Assembly: GCA_900769145.1 (NCBI GenBank)
Contig: CAAGFN010000039.1
Location: 1 to 22,779, forward strand
Length of the DNA stretch: 22,779 bases
Direction: 5' to 3'
Source of the DNA: Rikenellaceae bacterium
GTDB taxonomy: Bacteria; Bacteroidota; Bacteroidia; Bacteroidales; UBA932
Positions 12,658-21,745 of the stretch are shown here, one piece after another. The notes beneath the pieces are model-generated. The model was not told the origin of the DNA. It worked only from the letters and a program-made list of their open reading frames with translations, and did not search any database. How positions within the stretch are numbered: the first letter of the stretch is position 1; each line of letters opens with the position of its first letter. Position numbers and translations under genes: made by a program.

Positions 12658-14127
12658 TCAATAATTTGCAACACATCTCAGATTACAGCTGTAAACATGC
12701 GACTGGGCATAGGTCGAAAGATTGCAGCTGTTGTTTCCCACAGTGAACCTGTAACTGGTCCCCGAGGATGTAATCGTGGCCGTCCAATGGAAGGAATATG
12801 CACCCAGGGAAGGCTGGGTATCTCCGTTGAACTGACCGCAAGGAAGAATGTTGAATCCGATTTCCTCATTGAGTTCAGGGAAATACATAGGATATGTCCC
12901 GGCCGGGAAAGAGCCGCTGGCCTTGGAGAGATTGAACATTGTCCCGTTCTCCGCCTGGTTCGCATGAGCGGTCCACATTCCGCCCTCGGACTCAGGACGG
13001 CTTCCTCGGAGATAGGACGAGATGAAACCGAAAGTGATTAGATTCATCGCTGTCATAGGGGCCGTGGAACGTACGTCAGGCAGGTATATGCCTGCTTTAC
13101 GGCTCACGCAGTCATTTATGGAGCCTACCCTGAGGCCATAGTCATCTGCAACGCCCGCAGCCAGGTCGTAGAAATCGTAGGCGTTCGGCACGTGCCAGCC
13201 TTCAGGGCATATACCCTGAATCTGTATATTCCAGGCATTCAGCCCGTCGGTAAGCGTATAGGCATTGCCCACATCGTCAATGCCGGAGGACCCGTAGGTA
13301 TAAGGGCAATCGGCAGTGGAACTGCCCGTCATCGCCTCCTCCCAAGAATAGTATCTTCCGTATTTCTCGCCATTCTCATCCCCCGGATATACCCTGCCCA
13401 CGGTACCGTCAAGGCCGGCATAGTTGAGATTGCGCAGCGTCCAGACCTTGGAACCATAGCGCTTGGCCTCCGACGGGTCAGCAGTGTATATAGGCTTTGC
13501 CCAGGAATACTCCTGCTCCACACCTGACTTGTATGCGACCCTGACTTTGACGGCATCCTTGTCAATCATCCTTGCTACCACGGAAGGTGCTTTGAGGACT
13601 ACGGATGTGCCTTCAAGGTTATCACTGAGGAGGACACTGCCTTCCGGAACAGTCCACTTTACGGACTCAAGGGCATCATCCTCATCTATCCGGAAGCTGA
13701 CTTCCTCCCCGAAGAACGCTATCATGGAGCCGCTGATTCCGCATTTGATGAATCCCGGCTTCTCCGGCATCGGGGTGATGGTTATTTCCTTGTACAGGAC
13801 CCGGGGGATGCTCTCCCCTTTCGCATTGATTGCGTAAACCCGGATTGTACCGGCAATGATGACACCGCTGGACAGGCCTGTGACCAGAATCTTCGGAGTC
13901 CCGTTGCCTTCGACAATATTGATGCTCTCCGGTACTATCCAGAGATACTCCACTGCATCTTTCTGCTCCGGAACTGATATCTCAAACAAATCTCCGACCT
14001 GTGCGGAGAAAGGCTCTGAAAGGTTGACTGTGATGAAGTCAGGCTGCTCAGGCACGGTTTCCTCCTCTTTGCAGGAGAATGCCAGGGCCAGCGCAAGAGC
14101 CATCAGAATTATATTTAACTTTCTCAT
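12658..14127 (-). CDS. FISUMP-domain surface lipoprotein (paralogue of the 10305-12638 gene)
   Basis: The 489-residue protein begins with a lipoprotein signal (MRKLNIILMALALALAFSC) followed by KEEE, a surface-export type sequence. Residues about 30-205 form two Ig/PKD-like modules (EYLWIVPE and SVKWTVPEG mark equivalent strands). Residues about 220-489 form a FISUMP domain with KVWTLRNLNYAG, ICPEGWHVPNAYDF, TAPMTAMNLIT and the terminal LRCVANY. The FISUMP half is strongly similar to that of the following gene while the N-terminal halves differ, so a domain was duplicated and attached to different stalks. The start overlaps the stop of the upstream gene by four bases (ATGA), which implies translational coupling. 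The exact ligand is unknown. Confidence 0.88.
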   Translation of the reverse strand: MRKLNIILMALALALAFSCKEEETVPEQPDFITVNLSEPFSAQVGDLFEISVPEQKDAVEYLWIVPESINIVEGNGTPKILVTGLSSGVIIAGTIRVYAINAKGESIPRVLYKEITITPMPEKPGFIKCGISGSMIAFFGEEVSFRIDEDDALESVKWTVPEGSVLLSDNLEGTSVVLKAPSVVARMIDKDAVKVRVAYKSGVEQEYSWAKPIYTADPSEAKRYGSKVWTLRNLNYAGLDGTVGRVYPGDENGEKYGRYYSWEEAMTGSSTADCPYTYGSSGIDDVGNAYTLTDGLNAWNIQIQGICPEGWHVPNAYDFYDLAAGVADDYGLRVGSINDCVSRKAGIYLPDVRSTAPMTAMNLITFGFISSYLRGSRPESEGGMWTAHANQAENGTMFNLSKASGSFPAGTYPMYFPELNEEIGFNILPCGQFNGDTQPSLGAYSFHWTATITSSGTSYRFTVGNNSCNLSTYAQSHVYSCNLRCVANY

Positions 14128-15113
14128 TTTGCTGAAATCTTGAATGGGTTGTCATGAGGATAGCTGAATGCATTGTCCAGTATCCATCTGGCCTTGTAAA
14201 AATGCGCTCCAGGCTTAGAGTAAACCACTCGGCCGCCGGTGTCGATGACCCTTTCTGTCCAATACTGTTCGGTCGGGTAAATCAGCACTGTCTCATATTC
14301 CGCACTCCCGGATGAGACGCATTTTATATTCGTATTGGTGCTGGCATTGACCTTCGTGAAGACGTGGCTCTTGACGTCGAACTTGTAAATCCCGTAGTGC
14401 GTTGTCAGCCAAAGCTGCCTGAATCCATATACCGGGAAAAGCTCGTGAGCCTGGTCATCCGGAAGCTGATAGGTCTCCTTCACCGCAAGAATATGTGCCT
14501 GAGCATCGTATGTCCAGGCATTGATAACATCATTGGCAGTCGCCCAGAGAAGTTCCGACTCAATGTCCCATACGACATTGTGGGCGAAATAATTGTCCAC
14601 CTCGAAAAGAGGCTGCTCCGTATAGACTCTCACGGTGTCAACGGAGAAGATCTTCAGGGCATTGCCGGCCGAGCTGCCGTCATCGGAGCAGGCCACTACG
14701 ACATTGCCGTCAGGCAGAATCTCCGCACTGTGAGGATAGCCCATCGGGAATGCGTAGAACATCAGTTTCTTGTCACTGATTCTTACAATGGCTACCGCTC
14801 CACGGGTGGCTGTAATCAGGAGATATTTCTCGTCATAGACAGGCTTGACCTCGTCCAGCAGTCCGAAACGGGCTTTGGCCGCCGGCAGGAGATCCGTTTC
14901 CTCAACAGACCATGACCATTCTATCTCCTTGGTCAATGCATTGACTATCAACACTTTGTCATCGGAAGAATCCACGATGGCAAGTTTCTTCAAAGTACTT
15001 CCTTCCGGCTGTTCCAGCGGAGGAAGCGGGATAATGTCACCGTACTCCTTCCCGCAGGCCGCAAGAATGAGAAGCGGGACTGCCATAAGCAGTATGATAT
15101 GTTTACGTGTCAT
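14124..15113 (-). CDS. Lipoprotein with propeller-like fold (DUF6528-like)
   Basis: The 329-residue protein starts with a lipoprotein signal (MTRKHIILLMAVPLLILAAC, Cys20, then GKEYGD). The rest is made of short beta repeats around D-x-S-S-D-D-K-V-L-I-V, KEIEWSWSVEE, PHSAEILPDGNVVVACS and FAHNVVWD, the style of a beta-propeller with WD/NHL-like blades. It resembles, as I recall, the DUF6528 lipoproteins found beside SusC/SusD pairs. A role in binding substrate or organising the outer-membrane complex is inferred from position, directly after SusD (21 bp) and overlapping the first FISUMP gene by 4 bp. No catalytic motif is seen. Confidence 0.75.
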   Translation of the reverse strand: MTRKHIILLMAVPLLILAACGKEYGDIIPLPPLEQPEGSTLKKLAIVDSSDDKVLIVNALTKEIEWSWSVEETDLLPAAKARFGLLDEVKPVYDEKYLLITATRGAVAIVRISDKKLMFYAFPMGYPHSAEILPDGNVVVACSDDGSSAGNALKIFSVDTVRVYTEQPLFEVDNYFAHNVVWDIESELLWATANDVINAWTYDAQAHILAVKETYQLPDDQAHELFPVYGFRQLWLTTHYGIYKFDVKSHVFTKVNASTNTNIKCVSSGSAEYETVLIYPTEQYWTERVIDTGGRVVYSKPGAHFYKARWILDNAFSYPHDNPFKISAK

Positions 15114-15134
15114 AATCTACCGTTTTTAATCATT

Positions 15135-16721
15135 TCACCATCCTGGATTGTTGGGAGCCAGGTTCTTGTCAAGTTCAATCTGGTTGGCAGGCACCGGCCA
15201 CCAGTAATCCCGGGCCGCTGAGAAATTGCGGGTTCCTATGACAACTCCCCCGGAATTGCAAATCTCGATGCCGTCCATCAACTCCTCGCAAAGACGGAGT
15301 CTTCTCATGTCATTGTACCAAGTGCCTTCCCCGGCGAACTCTATCTGCCTCTCGTAGATGATGGCATCCCTCACCGCCTCATAGCTGCCCGGATAGTCAA
15401 GGGCTGAAGACTCGGTGAAGCCTGCACGCTGCCTGATGAGTTTCACTGTCTTGTTCCATACAGACGCATCCATCTGCGAGGACTCGTTCATGGCCTCCGC
15501 ATATTGGAGAAGGACATCGGCGTATCTGATAAGCATAATGTTGACAGGAGAGCAGAGATCCTTGAGGTTCAGTTGATCCGAGGAAGGGGCAGAAGAGGTG
15601 TACACAGTGTATTTCTTGTATATGAAACCTGTCTGCTTGTTGGTGAAGCGGGTGTTCGTATTGTCTGTCTTCACTACCTCGCCCATCCAGGTCGAACCGG
15701 GATAAACGATTGTGGCATAGAATCTTGGATCCAAGTCCGTGTATGCGCCCGAAGCGGAATACCTGGACTCCTCCCTCGTCTTGCCGTCTTTCATCCTGTA
15801 GCAGTCAACCAGATTTTTCAATGGAGCCGCGCTGTTGTACTGGCGCATTGTGACATCAAGACTGTGCCCGTTGCCTGTTGGAGACGAGACAGCCTCAATG
15901 TTGAATATATACTCTGAAGAATGCTCGGCGGACTCGGTGAACAGCTTGGAATAGTCAGGATAGAGAGAATAGATTCCCAAGTCCATCACAGCCTTGGCGG
16001 CATCGGCAGCCTTCTTCCAGGCCTCAATGTCATTGTCCGGATTGCAGAGAGGACTGGCTTCAAAAAGCAGAACACGTGACTTTAGTGCCAGAGCAGCCCC
16101 GCTTGTAGCCCGTCCCAGATCGTTCTGGTCAGTCCAGGAACGAGGAAGCAACTCAGCCGCCGCATCCAGTTCCGACACTATGAACTCTATCAGGTCCGCC
16201 CTGTCAGCCCTGCCGGCACCTGTCTGCGAAATATCCGGAGAATCGGTAATGAGAGGAGCGGAATAATAATATGTGGCAAGTACGGAATAATACAGCGCAC
16301 GAAGGAACTTTGCCTGGCCCAGCATCCTGTTTATCTCCGTCGTGGTCAGTTCCTTGTTATTGCCGATATTCTCAATCAGGAGATTGCAGCGGCCTATTCC
16401 AATGTAGCAATCCGTCCAGCGGTTGGCGAAAATGGCCCCGTCCGATGTATGAGTACCCTTGGCCAGGTCATTCCAATTGGAACTGTTGCTGTAATTATAG
16501 GCATTCGGCGTAGCGCATTCCTCGTATGCGAGGGCTGCACCTCCCCACATACTGCCATTCCTCAAAGGAAGATAGCAGGCCGTAAGTCCTCCGTCGGCAT
16601 TGGACGCACTGTACCAGAATGTGGTGGCACTGTATTGCCAGGTCGGGTCGAAGTCCAGATTGCAGGAGACAGCCGCCAGGGCCGCCGCCGTCATAAATAT
16701 GTGTTTTATCCTGTTCATCAT
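15135..16721 (-). CDS. SusD/RagB-family nutrient-binding lipoprotein
   Basis: This outer-membrane lipoprotein forms the lid over the SusC transporter and captures the ligand. The 528-residue protein has a lipoprotein signal (MNRIKHIFMTAAALAAVSC) followed by NLDFD, TPR-like helices including AKFLRALYYSVLATYY (about 138-153) and LIRYADVLLQYAEAMNE, and the family C-terminus WWPVPANQIELDKN with N-P-G-W at the end. It follows SusC by 9 bp in the usual susCD order. The ligand class cannot be read from the sequence. Two methionines are adjacent at the start; either may be used. Confidence 0.97.
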   Translation of the reverse strand: MMNRIKHIFMTAAALAAVSCNLDFDPTWQYSATTFWYSASNADGGLTACYLPLRNGSMWGGAALAYEECATPNAYNYSNSSNWNDLAKGTHTSDGAIFANRWTDCYIGIGRCNLLIENIGNNKELTTTEINRMLGQAKFLRALYYSVLATYYYSAPLITDSPDISQTGAGRADRADLIEFIVSELDAAAELLPRSWTDQNDLGRATSGAALALKSRVLLFEASPLCNPDNDIEAWKKAADAAKAVMDLGIYSLYPDYSKLFTESAEHSSEYIFNIEAVSSPTGNGHSLDVTMRQYNSAAPLKNLVDCYRMKDGKTREESRYSASGAYTDLDPRFYATIVYPGSTWMGEVVKTDNTNTRFTNKQTGFIYKKYTVYTSSAPSSDQLNLKDLCSPVNIMLIRYADVLLQYAEAMNESSQMDASVWNKTVKLIRQRAGFTESSALDYPGSYEAVRDAIIYERQIEFAGEGTWYNDMRRLRLCEELMDGIEICNSGGVVIGTRNFSAARDYWWPVPANQIELDKNLAPNNPGW

Positions 16722-16730
16722 CAGTTCAAT

Positions 16731-19700
16731 TTAAAAAGTTATATTCAAGCCAATGCTGTAGGACTTCAAGTTTGGATATTCGTAGAGATTTGTCCTGGTG
16801 GAAGTTATCTCAGGGTCCCAAAGGTCGAAAGCGGAGAAAGTCAGGAGATTCTGGGCATTCACATAGATTGACAAATCCTCAAGGCGAAGTTTTGAAACCA
16901 CCTTGTGAGGAAATCTGTAGGTCAGCTGGAGATTCTTAAACCTGAGATATGCACAGTTGTACAGCCACTGGGTGGACGGAATGAAATTCTCCGGAGCATC
17001 AGTGTAGGTGGTAAGAATCGGAAGTTTGGAATTCCTGTTCTCCGGGGTCCAGGAGTTGGTCGCCCAGTCCATGGTCACACCGGCGCCGTTGTTGAAAGGC
17101 ACGGCCAGATTGTCCTTCAGATAGACATAGACATCCCCCACGCCCTGGAACTGGGCCTCGAGAGAAAGTCCGTTCCAGCCGAGCTGGAGGCCGAAGCCGT
17201 ATGTCAACTCAGGTATGGAGTTCCTGGTGATAATCTTGTCCTCCTCGTCAATCTTGTCGTCACTGTTCTGGTTGACATATTTGACATAGCCCGGAACGAG
17301 TTTGGACCTGTCGCCATAGACGGCAGTGGCATTGTCAATCTCCTCCTGGCTCTGATAATAACCGTCAGCCTCATAGACATAGTAAGAGCGGATAGGATAG
17401 CCCTCGGTGGTGATTAGAGTATTGCTATTGCCCAGAATGCGGCCGCCGTCGAGCGAGAGAACCTTGTTCTTCACGAAACTTGCGGAGGCATTGATTCCGT
17501 AATTGAACTTGCCCCTCTGGTCCCGCCAGGAGCCGGACACCTCGAATCCCCGGTTGCGGACGGTGCCGACATTGCTCTTCGGACCTGCAAGACCGCCTAT
17601 ATGTGAAGGAATAGTCCGTGTCATGATAATGTCGTAAGTCCTCTTGTTGAAGAAGTCCGCCTCGAATCCCAGCCTGCCGCCAAGAGCGGTGAAATCCAGT
17701 CCGACATTGGTAGCTGCTGTCTTCTCCCAGCCTAGGCTGCTGTCAGTCAGTTCCGAGATGGCATAGCCGGAACTGGTATTGCCTCCGAATGTATAGTTCT
17801 GGCTCAGAGCCGCATAGGTCATCAGATAACTGTAAGTTGACACTGATTCGCTTCCCATCACGCCGTAGGAGGCCCTGAGACGGAGCAGGTCCACCCATCC
17901 GGCATTGAAGAAGGATTCCCGGCTTATGTTCCAGGCACCCATGACGGACGGAAAGAAATGCCATCTGTTCGCCTTGGAGAGGTTGCTGGAGCCATCGTAG
18001 CGCAATGTTGCCTCAAGCATATATCTCTCGTCGAATGTGTAGGCGGCCCTGCCATAGACTGATATCAGCCTCTTCTGCGTGGAGTATCCCGTAGCCTGGG
18101 CATTGGTGTAGTCAGTGAGGGCGGACAGTTCCGTGAGGGTATTGTCATTGAAGCCTGCGTTGTAGGCCTGGAAATTCCTGGCGGAATTGTGCTGCCAGTC
18201 CTGTCCTGCCATCACGTGAATATTGTTGCGGCCGTAGTCATTCTCCCAGACAAGCCGGTGGGACAGAGTGTATTGGCTGGTCACGGAATCCCAGTCCTTT
18301 ACACGTGGAGCACTGCCGTTGAACTTCTTTACATCTCCGGTCTTGGGATTGATGGTGTACATCTGGGGAATGAAATTCTTGCTGAAATGGTCAATCCTCC
18401 TGAATCCGAAAGTACCGTAATACTTGAGATGCCGGGCCAGGCTGATTTCTGTGCCGAGAGTCGAGAGCAGTTCCTGATAGTTCCTGTAGATGCTTCCCTG
18501 CTCCACCTCCATCCTCGGGTTCTCGATATTGTTTCTTCCCGGAGTGAACAGCCAGGTGGAGCCGTAGTTCTCGCCCTTGTGGTAGTCGGAGAAAATCGGC
18601 AGTCCGCGCATTATGGTGTTAAGGACTGTGGATGCGCCGTATCCAGGTTCTGTAAATACCCTGATATTGCCCTGAAAGGACCCCGTAACCTTCATCCAGG
18701 AGTTCACATTGACATCGAGTTTGAGGTCGAGCGAGTAGCGCTGTGCCTTGTCATTGTCAATGAAGACTCCCTTCTGGTCCGTGAAAGCGAATCCCATACC
18801 GTAACTGGCCCTGTCAGTTCCGCCCGAAAGGCGTATGCTGTGGCTCTGTAAATATCCGTTCTCAAGGCAGATGCCGAACCAGTCAGATGAAGGATAAATG
18901 GAAGGATCCACCTCCATCCCGTTCATATATTCGTAAATCTGGTCAGAACTGTAGGATACCGCACTTGCGGACACCCCGGAGTTCATCTCGGCAAGATTCC
19001 TGAGTCTCATGTACAAAATCGGGTCAGTCACCGCATCTGGAAGATAGGTCGGTGTCTGGATACCGAATTTGCCCTTGTACTCCACCTTCGGACGGCCCTT
19101 GGAACCCTTCTTCGAGGTTACGAGAATGACTCCGTTGGCAGCCTTCATTCCATATATGGCTGCGGCCACGTCCTTCAGCACAGTGATGGACTCGATTGTG
19201 GAAGGGTCAATCTCAGTGATGTCATACTCGATTCCGTCAAGCAGGACGAGCGGGGCGCCTCCCGTGGAGTTGAGCGAATTGACACCCCTGATAGTGATGC
19301 TGGCCTTGTCCTGGCCAGGCTGGGCTCCGGACTGGTTCACCCAGATTCCCGGAGTGTTGTAAAGCATCTGGGCAGTGTTGGTGATGGGCTGGCCCTCCTT
19401 GGCCTTCGGAGAGATTGTCGCCACGGCTCCGGTCAATGATATTTTCTTGACCGTCCTGTAACCCACGACCACAAGTTCCTCAAGGTCAATGGCTTCCTCT
19501 TCCAAAGTCACGTCAATGACGGAGCGCGTGCCTGGCCGCACCTCTACATTGACATAGCCGATGCAGGTGAAAATGAGTTTTCCTCCTGGAGTCACGGAGA
19601 GTTCATAATGGCCGTCAGAATCGGTCACAGTGGCATTTTCGGAATTTTCCATCACGGCCACTCCAGGAAGCGGCACACCGTCCCCGTCACATACAGTACC

Positions 19701-20036
19701 CTTGATCTTGACGGAAGCGGCCGGGGTTCTTGACGTCGATACTTCCCTTGTGAGGGCGATTCTGTCGGAGGAAATTTCCTCCCATCTGATGCCCGTTCCC
19801 GAAAACAGTTTGTCAAGAACCTCAGGCAGCGAGCCTGAAATCTTTCCCTTGACAAGCACAGGAGTGTCCACCGTGCGCAAGTCGTAAGAGAAGAAGACTC
19901 CGCTCCCTGCCGACACGGATTCAAGACATTGGCGCATTGTCTTCCCGCTCACGTCAATGGTCAGCTCAGGACTCTGGGCCGACATCACCGTAAACGTCAG
20001 AATCAACGCCAGGAATGTGGTTAGATAATATTTCAT
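16731..20036 (-). CDS. SusC/RagA-family TonB-dependent transporter with STN domain
   Basis: This outer-membrane barrel imports a bound substrate using TonB energy. The order in the 1101-residue protein is: signal peptide (1-20, ending VMSAQ), STN/secretin-TonB signalling domain (about 24-96), carboxypeptidase-regulatory-like Ig domain (about 108-180), TonB box region (EELVVVGY, about 187-193), plug with N-G-V-I-L-V-T-S-K-K-G, then the barrel ending in SIGLNITF. The N-terminal STN domain is the part that, in this transporter class, contacts the FecR-type anti-sigma factor and reports substrate binding. The FecR gene lies 11 bp upstream, so transporter and regulator are matched and probably co-transcribed. 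Confidence 0.97.
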   Translation of the reverse strand: MKYYLTTFLALILTFTVMSAQSPELTIDVSGKTMRQCLESVSAGSGVFFSYDLRTVDTPVLVKGKISGSLPEVLDKLFSGTGIRWEEISSDRIALTREVSTSRTPAASVKIKGTVCDGDGVPLPGVAVMENSENATVTDSDGHYELSVTPGGKLIFTCIGYVNVEVRPGTRSVIDVTLEEEAIDLEELVVVGYRTVKKISLTGAVATISPKAKEGQPITNTAQMLYNTPGIWVNQSGAQPGQDKASITIRGVNSLNSTGGAPLVLLDGIEYDITEIDPSTIESITVLKDVAAAIYGMKAANGVILVTSKKGSKGRPKVEYKGKFGIQTPTYLPDAVTDPILYMRLRNLAEMNSGVSASAVSYSSDQIYEYMNGMEVDPSIYPSSDWFGICLENGYLQSHSIRLSGGTDRASYGMGFAFTDQKGVFIDNDKAQRYSLDLKLDVNVNSWMKVTGSFQGNIRVFTEPGYGASTVLNTIMRGLPIFSDYHKGENYGSTWLFTPGRNNIENPRMEVEQGSIYRNYQELLSTLGTEISLARHLKYYGTFGFRRIDHFSKNFIPQMYTINPKTGDVKKFNGSAPRVKDWDSVTSQYTLSHRLVWENDYGRNNIHVMAGQDWQHNSARNFQAYNAGFNDNTLTELSALTDYTNAQATGYSTQKRLISVYGRAAYTFDERYMLEATLRYDGSSNLSKANRWHFFPSVMGAWNISRESFFNAGWVDLLRLRASYGVMGSESVSTYSYLMTYAALSQNYTFGGNTSSGYAISELTDSSLGWEKTAATNVGLDFTALGGRLGFEADFFNKRTYDIIMTRTIPSHIGGLAGPKSNVGTVRNRGFEVSGSWRDQRGKFNYGINASASFVKNKVLSLDGGRILGNSNTLITTEGYPIRSYYVYEADGYYQSQEEIDNATAVYGDRSKLVPGYVKYVNQNSDDKIDEEDKIITRNSIPELTYGFGLQLGWNGLSLEAQFQGVGDVYVYLKDNLAVPFNNGAGVTMDWATNSWTPENRNSKLPILTTYTDAPENFIPSTQWLYNCAYLRFKNLQLTYRFPHKVVSKLRLEDLSIYVNAQNLLTFSAFDLWDPEITSTRTNLYEYPNLKSYSIGLNITF

Positions 20037-20047
20037 ATAGCAATTGT

Positions 20048-21001
20048 TTACCTTTTGTCAATGTAGATGTTCCTTCCGTTCACCTCATACTCGATATGGG
20101 CGATGAAATCCATCATGCCGAGGATGTCTTCGAGGGAATCATTGCCGGCGAGCGCAAGACGGAAATATGTGTCCTTGAACTTGACTGGGTCATAGACGAA
20201 ACGGACGTCGTACCGGCTCTCCACGAGAAGTACAAACTCGTCGAATGTGCACTTCTCGTAGATTTGATAATCATAATGCCAATTTGTATATCTTCCAGTC
20301 TTGACCTTGTCAATGGTAAAGTCTCCGTCAGGGCCTATGGTAGCCCTGTCTCCCGGCAGCAGGTCTGCGATCACCCTGCCCCTGGCATCTCCGAGCTGCA
20401 CCCTGCCGGTCTCAAGCACGACATTAGTCTTCTCCCGCGCAGAAACATTGAAAGAGGTTCCGAGCACCTTTACCTCGGCACAGGATGTCTCTACTGTGAA
20501 AGGGTGGAGAGTATCCTTCCTGACATTGAAATAAGCCTCGCCGGTCAGCCTGACATCGCGGGATTTGACTCCGAACCTGCGACCGTAAGTCAATGAGGCA
20601 TCCTGCCGTAGAAAGACCTCAGTCCCGTCCGGCAATGTATGCCTGGATACTGCCGAGGCCGTATTGCTCAGCTCAATGGGTCTGAAACCGGGTACAATCC
20701 GGTTCAATGTGCCAGCGGCAATTACAACAGCAAGTGCGGCGGCGACTGACCAGGCGAAAATGAGGGAGCGTCTGGTCCTGCGGGCCTCATCCCTGGAGGC
20801 AATCCTGGTCCTGATGCTCTCCAATGCTGCCTCCAACGCCTCCGGAGCAGAATGTTCCTCGGCAGTGCGCTGGGCCCAGATTTCTTTTATACGATAATAT
20901 TCCTCCCGGTTGGATTCACTTTCGGAAATCCATTCCTGTACTTTTCCGGCAAGTTCGGGAGCCCTTCCGGAAATGAAGTCCAATATTTCAGCGATGTTCA
21001 T
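20048..21001 (-). CDS. FecR-type anti-sigma factor
   Basis: This inner-membrane regulator holds the neighbouring ECF sigma factor until the transporter signals. The 317-residue protein has a cytoplasmic N-terminus (1-80), one membrane segment (about 82-102, SLIFAWSVAAALAVVIAAGTL), a periplasmic FecR domain (about 118-235, with LPDGTEVFLRQDASLTY and LTGEAYFNV) and a C-terminal DUF4974-like domain that resembles an STN fold and should pair with the SusC STN domain. It lies 58 bp after the sigma gene, with a strong hairpin in that gap just before its start codon, and 11 bp before susC. Confidence 0.95.
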   Translation of the reverse strand: MNIAEILDFISGRAPELAGKVQEWISESESNREEYYRIKEIWAQRTAEEHSAPEALEAALESIRTRIASRDEARRTRRSLIFAWSVAAALAVVIAAGTLNRIVPGFRPIELSNTASAVSRHTLPDGTEVFLRQDASLTYGRRFGVKSRDVRLTGEAYFNVRKDTLHPFTVETSCAEVKVLGTSFNVSAREKTNVVLETGRVQLGDARGRVIADLLPGDRATIGPDGDFTIDKVKTGRYTNWHYDYQIYEKCTFDEFVLLVESRYDVRFVYDPVKFKDTYFRLALAGNDSLEDILGMMDFIAHIEYEVNGRNIYIDKR

Positions 21002-21005
21002 AAAA

Positions 21006-21039
21006 CGTTCCTGTTACGCATATATAACGCACAGGAACG
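21006..21039 (-). promoter_or_regulatory. Inverted repeat between sigma and anti-sigma genes
   Basis: CGTTCCTGT (21006-21014) and ACAGGAACG (21031-21039) form a 9-bp stem with a 16-base AT-rich loop. On the minus strand it ends four T before the ATG of the anti-sigma gene, so in the transcript the hairpin covers the region where ribosomes would load. It could act as an attenuator, an RNA-processing site or a weak terminator that sets the ratio of sigma to anti-sigma. It could also be a protein-binding dyad. Confidence 0.5.
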
Positions 21040-21059
21040 GAAAACTACGTTGAAAAAAT

Positions 21060-21647
21060 TCAAAAAATCGAATGAATGTAAAATTGCATCGTCGTCAGAA
21101 TCAGGATGACATAGTCCCCGGAACCCATCTTCTTGCGGAGAAACTTCAAAGTCTGATAAATATGGCCCTCCACTGTCCTGACAGGAATTCCGAGCATCTT
21201 GGAAATCTCCTTGGCGGACATATTGTACTGATAGGCGAACTTGAAGCAGTTCCTGCGGGCCTCCGGCAATTCTTCACAAAGTTTTGCGGTCCTGCCGACC
21301 AGGTCCTTCCGGGACAATGCGGATATGATGCTGTCGTCGTGGGATTGAAGCCACTGTATATCAGATGACTGCAATGCGTCAAGACTGACAGCCGCAGACA
21401 CCGACTTCCGCCTGAACCAGTCAATCATCCTCGAACGGGCGGTACGGAAAAGCCAGGAAGAGAGCCTGGCCTCGTCAGGAAAATCCAGGGTGGATCTCTT
21501 GTCCCAAAGAGTCAGGAACACATCCTGTACGAGATCTTCGGCATCATGTGCGGAATGCAGCATGGAGGCGTATCCCACGAGCCGCGGATAATACTCCCCT
21601 ATGACATTCTCGAAAACCTTTCTGTCTCCAATCTGGATATGTCCCAT
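21060..21647 (-). CDS. ECF-type RNA polymerase sigma factor
   Basis: The 195-residue protein has region 2 (VIGEYYPRLVGYASML, then AEDLVQDVFLTLWDKR, then LFRTARSRMIDWFRRK) and region 4 (LPEARRNCFKFAYQYNMSAKEISKMLGIPVRTVEGHIYQTLKFLRKK, split here into helix-turn-helix elements KEISKMLGI and RTVEGHIYQ). It is expected to direct transcription of the downstream sus-like genes when released by the FecR protein. The last 20 residues (from about 176) are hydrophobic, as in many Bacteroidetes ECF factors paired with FecR. It is the first gene of the operon and is preceded by a TAnnTTTG element, so its basal expression probably uses the primary sigma factor. Confidence 0.95.
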   Translation of the reverse strand: MGHIQIGDRKVFENVIGEYYPRLVGYASMLHSAHDAEDLVQDVFLTLWDKRSTLDFPDEARLSSWLFRTARSRMIDWFRRKSVSAAVSLDALQSSDIQWLQSHDDSIISALSRKDLVGRTAKLCEELPEARRNCFKFAYQYNMSAKEISKMLGIPVRTVEGHIYQTLKFLRKKMGSGDYVILILTTMQFYIHSIF

Positions 21648-21679
21648 CTCAGCCTATTGATTGTGAATCTGAACGAGGG

Positions 21680-21687
21680 CAAATATA
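21680..21687 (-). promoter_or_regulatory. Bacteroides -7 element before the ECF sigma gene
   Basis: On the minus strand this reads TATATTTG, an exact TAnnTTTG match, about 33 bp before the start codon. A clean TTTG at -33 is missing. The spacer contains an inverted repeat (TTTCAG 21695-21700 with CTGAAA 21709-21714) that could be an operator. Confidence 0.55.
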
Positions 21688-21745
21688 CAACTATTTTCAG
21701 AAAACAGGCTGAAAGTAAAGTTATGATTTTGTTACTCCTGCAATG

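Noticed and set aside
12639..12674. Twelve extra N-terminal residues of the collagen-repeat lipoprotein
   Set aside because: They would precede a clean lipoprotein signal and overlap the upstream stop codon.
16905..17417. 170-codon plus-strand frame within susC, and other frames opposite the sus-like operon
   Set aside because: These are antisense shadows of well-supported minus-strand genes.
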